NCBI GenBank assembly: GCA_025765595.1
Contig: JAIVFH010000670.1
Location: 1-10,772, forward strand
Length of the DNA: 10,772 nt
Reading direction: 5' to 3'
DNA from: Obelidium mucronatum
Taxonomy: Eukaryota; Chytridiomycota; Chytridiomycetes; Chytridiales; Chytriomycetaceae
Both the position numbers and the translations under genes were made by a program. Below, piece by piece: positions 7,447 through 10,772 of the stretch. The notes below the pieces were generated by a model. It saw nothing but the letters and a program-made list of their open reading frames with translations. It was not told the origin of the DNA and made no database searches. The number at the start of each line of letters is the position of its first letter. Positions within the stretch are counted from its first letter, which is position 1.

Positions 7447-8004
7447 TATTTGTAGCAGTGCTGTGAACTGTAGTAGCCTTGGGATCTGTAGTGGCCTTGG
7501 AAGCAGAACTGGTCAAAGTCTTGGGGGAAACAGATGGGGGACCAGAAGCAGTCTTGCCAGCACCAGGAGTAGTCTTAGCAGAACCAGGAGGAGCTGGAGA
7601 AGGATTAGCCTTTGAAGAACTTGGAGAAGTATGAGCAGGAATCATGGAATCGGAAGAAGAACCAGCTTGCTTAGTTGGTGTTCCTATCACATAATTAAAT
7701 TAAATATTTGTAATTCAATCAAAAAAATGAAACTATAAATACCCAAACCAATTGGATCATCAGATCCCAAGAGTGGAAATGAAATTTTAGACTTGATGGC
7801 TCTTCTAGGCTTGTTTTCTGCAGCAGAGCCTGGAAGCTGGCTGATAGGAGGAATATCAGGTTCACTATCAGACCTAACCTCATTAGCAGCCTGTTGTCTT
7901 GCGGCACGAGCAGTAGCCTTCTTGGCAATCTTGGTTGCATTGGTGTCTGCAGGAGTAGGAGCAAAAACAACATGGTACTTGTTGTTTGAAACTTTTCTAG
8001 CCAA
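7400..8004 (-). CDS. Hypothetical Ser/Pro/Ala/Lys-rich protein, two visible exons
   Basis: Exon 8004-7743 encodes ARKVSNNKYHVVFAPTP, then a basic Ala/Lys/Arg stretch (KIAKKATARAARQQAA), an acidic SDSEPDIPP and FPLLGSDDPIGLG. A 59-bp GT-AG intron at 7684-7742 joins it in phase to exon 7683-7400, which is nearly all Ser, Thr, Pro, Ala, Gly and Lys and ends KGLLKEIA. No ATG opens the first exon. A T-rich stretch with CTAAC and CTAG at about 7995-8035 looks like a splice acceptor, so an upstream exon toward the 8062-8283 array is likely. The gene converges on the plus-strand gene, and the two overlap tail to tail. No family is recognised; low-complexity basic composition fits an intrinsically disordered, nucleic-acid-associated protein. 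Confidence 0.5.
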
Positions 8005-8061
8005 AAGATAAAAAAATAATAAAAAGGGTTAGATTATTAGAACATTAAAGGGCTGTAATTG

Positions 8062-8283
8062 TGCTCCTAATTGCGCTCCGAATCGGCTCCTAATAGCACT
8101 CCGAATCGTGCTCCTAATCGCGCTCCGAATCGGCTCCTAATAGTGCTCCTAATCGCGCTCCTAATCGCGCTCCTAATAGCGTTCCGAATCGGAAGCGAAT
8201 TGGAAGCGAATTGGAAGCGAGTCGGGGAGCAAATCGGAGAGCGAATTGGAGCGCTATTAGGAAGTCTAATTGGGTGCAATTAG
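8062..8283. repeat. 12-bp tandem array that inverts into its complement (MITE-like palindromic block)
   Basis: From 8062 to about 8180, units of the form GCTCC[TG]AAT[CA]GC repeat with 12-bp periodicity, about ten copies. From about 8185 the orientation flips to units such as GGAAGCGAATT and GGAGAGCGAATTGG, ending GGGTGCAATTA. The whole is a roughly 220-bp imperfect inverted repeat whose outer words are TAATTG and CAATTA. The motif belongs to the same family as those in the element ends. It lies between two divergently oriented genes. It may be a small non-autonomous element, a fusion of two element ends, or a control region. Because the period is a multiple of three, open frames through it are artefacts. 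Confidence 0.75.
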
Positions 8284-8332
8284 TAGTGTTTGTTGCTTGT
8301 CATTTACTGACAGACTATTCCTTAGATGTAAA

Positions 8333-9611
8333 ATGTATACTCTGCAGAATGCATACCATTCAGCATTTCCTTCTGTTTCATCAGATATTGAACAGTATTC
8401 AGGGATTCCCTCAGCTGCATCATCATCTATTTTCAAGCGGGCGTATTACTTGTACCAGATGCTTCTACTGCAAGAGTACATTCAGGATCCAGCTCTATCA
8501 GAGGCACTTCAAGCAGCTCAAGAAGAATTTGATTACTCCTGCTTCCAACCATCTTGGGGGGAGAAGGGCTGACGGTTGTTTCCATATTCCCTACATCTTG
8601 GAGAATACTCAAGCAATCAAGTGTCTGATAATGTAGAAGATTTGCGGTTGGCAATGAAGGAATATGTGGAGTGGATGAATGCGCACTTTGCAGTAAAATG
8701 GAAGCATTCATTGGAGAATGTCATGTTGTTGATAGCAAAGGCCAGGAGTATAATGGGGCTGTGATGGATGGAAAAGTGATGGGGCACTTGCTGTGCAGAG
8801 TGATTGGATGCAATTTGGACATCAGTGGGATCAATATAAAATTATGTATCAATCATGCAGGATTGAAGGGGAAATGCATCATTTCAGGATGTGCGAATCA
8901 AAAACGAGAACGTGAGAACTCTTTTGATTACCAACCGCTGTCGTGCAAGGAAGCAGAACATATGGAGGCGGTGCGAAAATTCTTCTCAGACGCATCAACA
9001 ACAAGTGAGAAAACTGCAAAGAAGTATGGAGGAAAGACACAAGTGTCAGTGGGCATGTGAAGGATGATGATGAAAGGAATTATGAGGAGTTTGGGTTCTG
9101 TTACAGCCCATTTGACAGATTCCTGCCAGGGGTGTTCCTGGTTGTGTGGAGCTGTGGGCACATTATGGACATTGGGAAGATGTACTCGTTTGAGTCCAAC
9201 AAGTTTATCACAGGATTTCTTTGTCAAATATTCATGAGGCTGGATGAGTATCCTACATTCATGTTTTATGACAAAGCATGTTTTTTGTCAGGACTTTGAA
9301 AAACGGTGCTCAGCAAAGCAAGCTGCTCCACAAGTAAGGATGTATTTGCTGTGATAGAATCTAACTTCTGTGCTTAGGATGGATGCTATACCAAAAAATC
9401 ATCTGGGTTGTATAGTCGTCGAGACAGATGCTGCATGGAAAATTGTGACGCTAGGTCTTTTGCTAGGCTATACCAAGGAAACAAGCCTTTATTCAACACA
9501 TCAGCAGCAGAACAGTGTGCTGGATGGTTTGAAAAAATGACACATTTTGCGATATTTGGACCCTCTTCAGGCAGACTTTTTTTTGTTCAGCATGGTGGAC
9601 ATGAGAAATGA
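8333..9611 (+). pseudogene. CxC5/CxC6-like protein of the type associated with KDZ transposons, frame-broken
   Basis: The start is taken at ATG 8333, encoding MYTLQNAYHSAF and a helical segment to a stop at 8570-8572. A second frame from about 8641 encodes CGVDECALC and VMDGKVMGHLLCRVIGC, then LCINH and CIISGC, a Cys/His ladder matching the CxC6-type cluster as I remember it. A third frame from about 9040 gives VFLVVWSCGHIMDIGKMYS and FMFYDKAC, the position of the family's Asp-x-x-Cys motif. After a shift at the T6 run 9281-9286, a fourth segment contains intron 9334-9377 (44 bp, branch CTAAC) and ends CCMENCDARSF, FNTSAAEQCAGWF. Order and spacing fit the family. The three breaks (about 8573-8640, 9025-9056, 9281-9291) could be mutations, errors or unseen introns. 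Role in transposition is inferred from association in the family. Confidence 0.7.
9334..9377 (+). other. Spliceosomal intron in the CxC-like gene
   Basis: GTAAGG opens and GCTTAG closes a 44-bp intron with CTAAC at 9361-9365 as likely branch point. Removing it joins AAPQ to DGCYTKK in phase 0 and removes an in-frame stop. It shows that this gene was, at least formerly, a nuclear fungal-type gene. Confidence 0.75.
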
Positions 9612-9614
9612 GCA

Positions 9615-9810
9615 ACTTAGCAAATGTTAGTCACCAGAGGGTTATTTTTAAAAATTGATAAATTTTTATGATTAATTTTAACTATAATATCATAAAATTC
9701 TGAAATTTAATTTTGTATTTTTGCAATTTATTTGAACTTTTTCAGATGGTTTGTAATTTTTGGGAATTTTTTTAGAGTGTTTTGCAGTTGACAGTTATTT
9801 TCATAGGATG
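9615..9810. other. AT-rich non-coding spacer
   Basis: AT-rich sequence between the end of the CxC-like gene and the right subterminal block. I see no gene, RNA or clear terminator in it; it probably contains the 3' end of the transcript. Confidence 0.5.
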
Positions 9811-10103
9811 TTAAGTCCTAGTCGGTCGTCCTAATCGGACTGAGTAGCTCCTAATAGGACAATGCTCAAATAGCAGGAAAAAGTAGTTTCCTCCTAATGA
9901 GAAGAAGTAGTTTCCTCCTAATGAGAAGTGATTAGGACTCCATTAGGAGGCGGCTAGGAGCGCCAATAGCCCTATTGGCCATTCCGAACCGACCCCGATT
10001 CGGGGTTGCTCCTATTCGGAGCCGAATCAGACCCTAGTCGGACTCCGAATCGTTTCCCGAATCGGAGTCCGAATTGCACGTGCCGCTCGCTATAGTACGT
10101 GGG
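9811..10103 (-). repeat. Right terminal inverted repeat and subterminal motif block
   Basis: CCTAATCGG, CCTAATAGG, CCATTAGGAGG, CCCTATTGG, CCGATTCGG, CCTATTCGG and CCGAATCGG words fill this block, which ends with the 24-bp TIR at 10080-10103. The bases 10032-10051 are the exact inverse of 110-129. It pairs with both left-type ends, the one at 47 over the outermost 24 bases and the one at 5141 over GCGGCACG[TC]GCAATTCGG. Confidence 0.8.
9881..9928. repeat. 24-bp tandem duplication in the right subterminal block
   Basis: AAGTAGTTTCCTCCTAATGA plus GAAG is present at 9881-9904 and again at 9905-9928 with no mismatch. Each copy carries one CTCCTAATGAG word, so the duplication raises the number of motif copies in this end. 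Confidence 0.9.
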
Positions 10104-10200
10104 CTAGACCAGCCTCTGAACCCCATCTTTGCGTTTTTTGCAAATTGCAAACATGAGGCGTTGGCGCAGCATGGTAGAACACCAGCCCCAATGTGGGATT

Positions 10201-10772
10201 CTAAGAAATAAACAGCCGGTATGCAGAATGGATCTGGGATGGCGGTAGTCCTTGCAGCAGCATTTGTCTCAGGACTTTGTGAGGCTCATCGGGAGGATAG
10301 AGGGTCGAAAATCCGCGTTTCAAGCCTTTGAATATAGAATCTCGAGTGTCCTTGACCTTTTGATAGTAGGATTCCTTTTCTGCCTCCAGCACCAATGTGT
10401 CCTTATGCACTTCTTGTTGAGAGCGTTTTTACAGAGCTGAAGGTGTTGCTGCGTCGGGGTTGGACCATCAAAACTAGTGGGCCGTTTTCGAGACTTTCGA
10501 GTACTTGGTGGATTCATTTCTGGCTCTCCAGGATCCCCATCGTTGTCACCATCCAGCACAATCACCGGAATTGTGTCAGGATCAACAGCGCCAGCAACCT
10601 CATCCGCCAATTCAATGTCAGAATCATCGGAATCCAAGAATATGGGCGGATTTTGGGTGCATTCTGGTTCAGACTCGTTGCTGTTTGCTAGATGGCTATC
10701 TTCCATCCTAGCGATTCTATCAGCCAAAGAGATGCAGCCGCGGGAAACAGTGGTAGTGGTGGCGGCACAGAG
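10201..10772 (-). pseudogene. Unassigned gene with acidic N-terminus, frameshifted, 5' end at or beyond the window edge
   Basis: On the minus strand a frame is open from the window edge. Its first good ATG is at 10704-10706 (MEDSHLANSNESEPE). It encodes an acidic Asp/Glu/Pro segment (FLDSDDSDIELADE, DGDNDGDPGEPE), then a basic RKSRKRP and QQHLQLCKNALNKK. Near 10410 the frame that continues protein-like changes by one base, giving HKDTLVLEAEKESYYQKVKD, KGLKRGFSTLYPPDEPHK and a stop at about 10201. The tail is predicted helical and charged. No intron of reasonable size fits the join, so a frameshift is the simplest reading. The gene lies just outside the right TIR and points toward the element. 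No family is recognised. Confidence 0.5.

Larger units (their letters stand above)
47..10103. mobile_element. Candidate 10-kb element bounded by inverted terminal repeats
   Basis: The outermost 24 bases at 47-70 and 10080-10103 are inverted copies matching at 23 of 24 positions; the shared core reads CACGTACTATAGC on the left. A further perfect 20-base inverted pair lies inside, 110-129 against 10032-10051, offset by 11 bases between the two ends. Both ends then run into blocks of the same short palindromic motifs. No target-site duplication is visible: the flanks are CAGGGTTA on the left and CTAGACCA on the right. The ends could therefore belong to two insertions or to a rearranged copy. A separate left-type end at 5141 gives an alternative 5-kb reading. 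The only transposase-like genes inside are a hAT relic and a CxC5/CxC6-like gene, both broken. Confidence 0.6.
5121..10113. mobile_element. Alternative inner 5-kb element sharing the right end
   Basis: TGAGCGGCACGCGCAATTCGG at 5141-5161 matches the inverted right end (10070-10090) at 19 of 21 bases, in left-end orientation. GGCTGGACCAGC (5121-5132) and GGCTAGACCAGC (10102-10113) are near-identical direct copies just outside. They could be a target-site duplication, but the word is nearly palindromic, so it cannot be told apart from inverted-repeat extension. This interval holds the three multi-exon genes of the window. Confidence 0.5.

Noticed and set aside
8067..8283. Open frames on both strands with repeating RIRSAIRS or APNRAPNR peptides
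   Set aside because: They follow from a 12-bp repeat being a multiple of three; no start context or non-repeat sequence supports a gene.
10150..10200. tRNA-like stretch with a good A-box (TGGCGCAGCATGG)
   Set aside because: No matching B-box or T-loop follows, and no full cloverleaf can be drawn. At most it is a decayed tRNA-derived remnant.
1..10772. CRISPR array
   Set aside because: The repeats are tandem or palindromic with no regular unique spacers, and splice introns indicate a eukaryote.

Overview
The window looks like accessory, transposon-dominated DNA of a filamentous fungus, most likely a basidiomycete (inference). Three things point there: short 44-65 bp GT-AG introns, some with a CTAAC-like branch point; a degenerate hAT transposase; and a gene resembling the CxC5/CxC6 cysteine-cluster proteins that accompany KDZ transposons in basidiomycetes (family recognised from memory, no search run). 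I see no housekeeping gene. Almost every gene shows a frame break or an unresolved end.

Layout. Positions 1-46 are two 23-bp tandem repeats that abut a terminal inverted repeat (TIR) at 47-70. It pairs with 10080-10103 at 23 of 24 bases, and a second inverted pair (110-129 with 10032-10051) is perfect. A second left-type end lies at 5141-5161. The window is therefore best read as a terminus-bounded element of about 10 kb, or as nested or abutting elements sharing a right end at about 10103. The left half (306-5120) has no intact gene. It holds a G30 run, a microsatellite flanked by a perfect 15-bp inverted repeat, three copies of a GTGCACCC repeat, TCATTACAAG repeats, a purine tract, and a hAT transposase relic on the minus strand (about 4766 down to 2340).

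The right half (5133-10103) is the more gene-like module. In order it holds a plus-strand nuclear-looking acidic protein gene with introns (5831-7446), a minus-strand Ser/Pro/Ala/Lys-rich protein gene (8004-7400) convergent with it, a 12-bp palindromic repeat array (8062-8283), a plus-strand CxC5/CxC6-like gene with several breaks (8333-9611), and a right subterminal repeat block (9811-10103). The ends and the middle array share a degenerate 9-bp palindrome, CC[GT]A[AT]T[AC]GG, often spaced 11-12 bp, which looks like an iterated protein-binding site.

Positions 10104-10772 lie outside the right TIR and carry the 3' part of another minus-strand gene, acidic at its N-terminus, with an apparent frameshift. 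How the genes work together is inference: the CxC protein may act in trans or in cis on the arrays, and the two charged proteins may be accessory or cargo genes. No complete transposase with a full catalytic set is visible.
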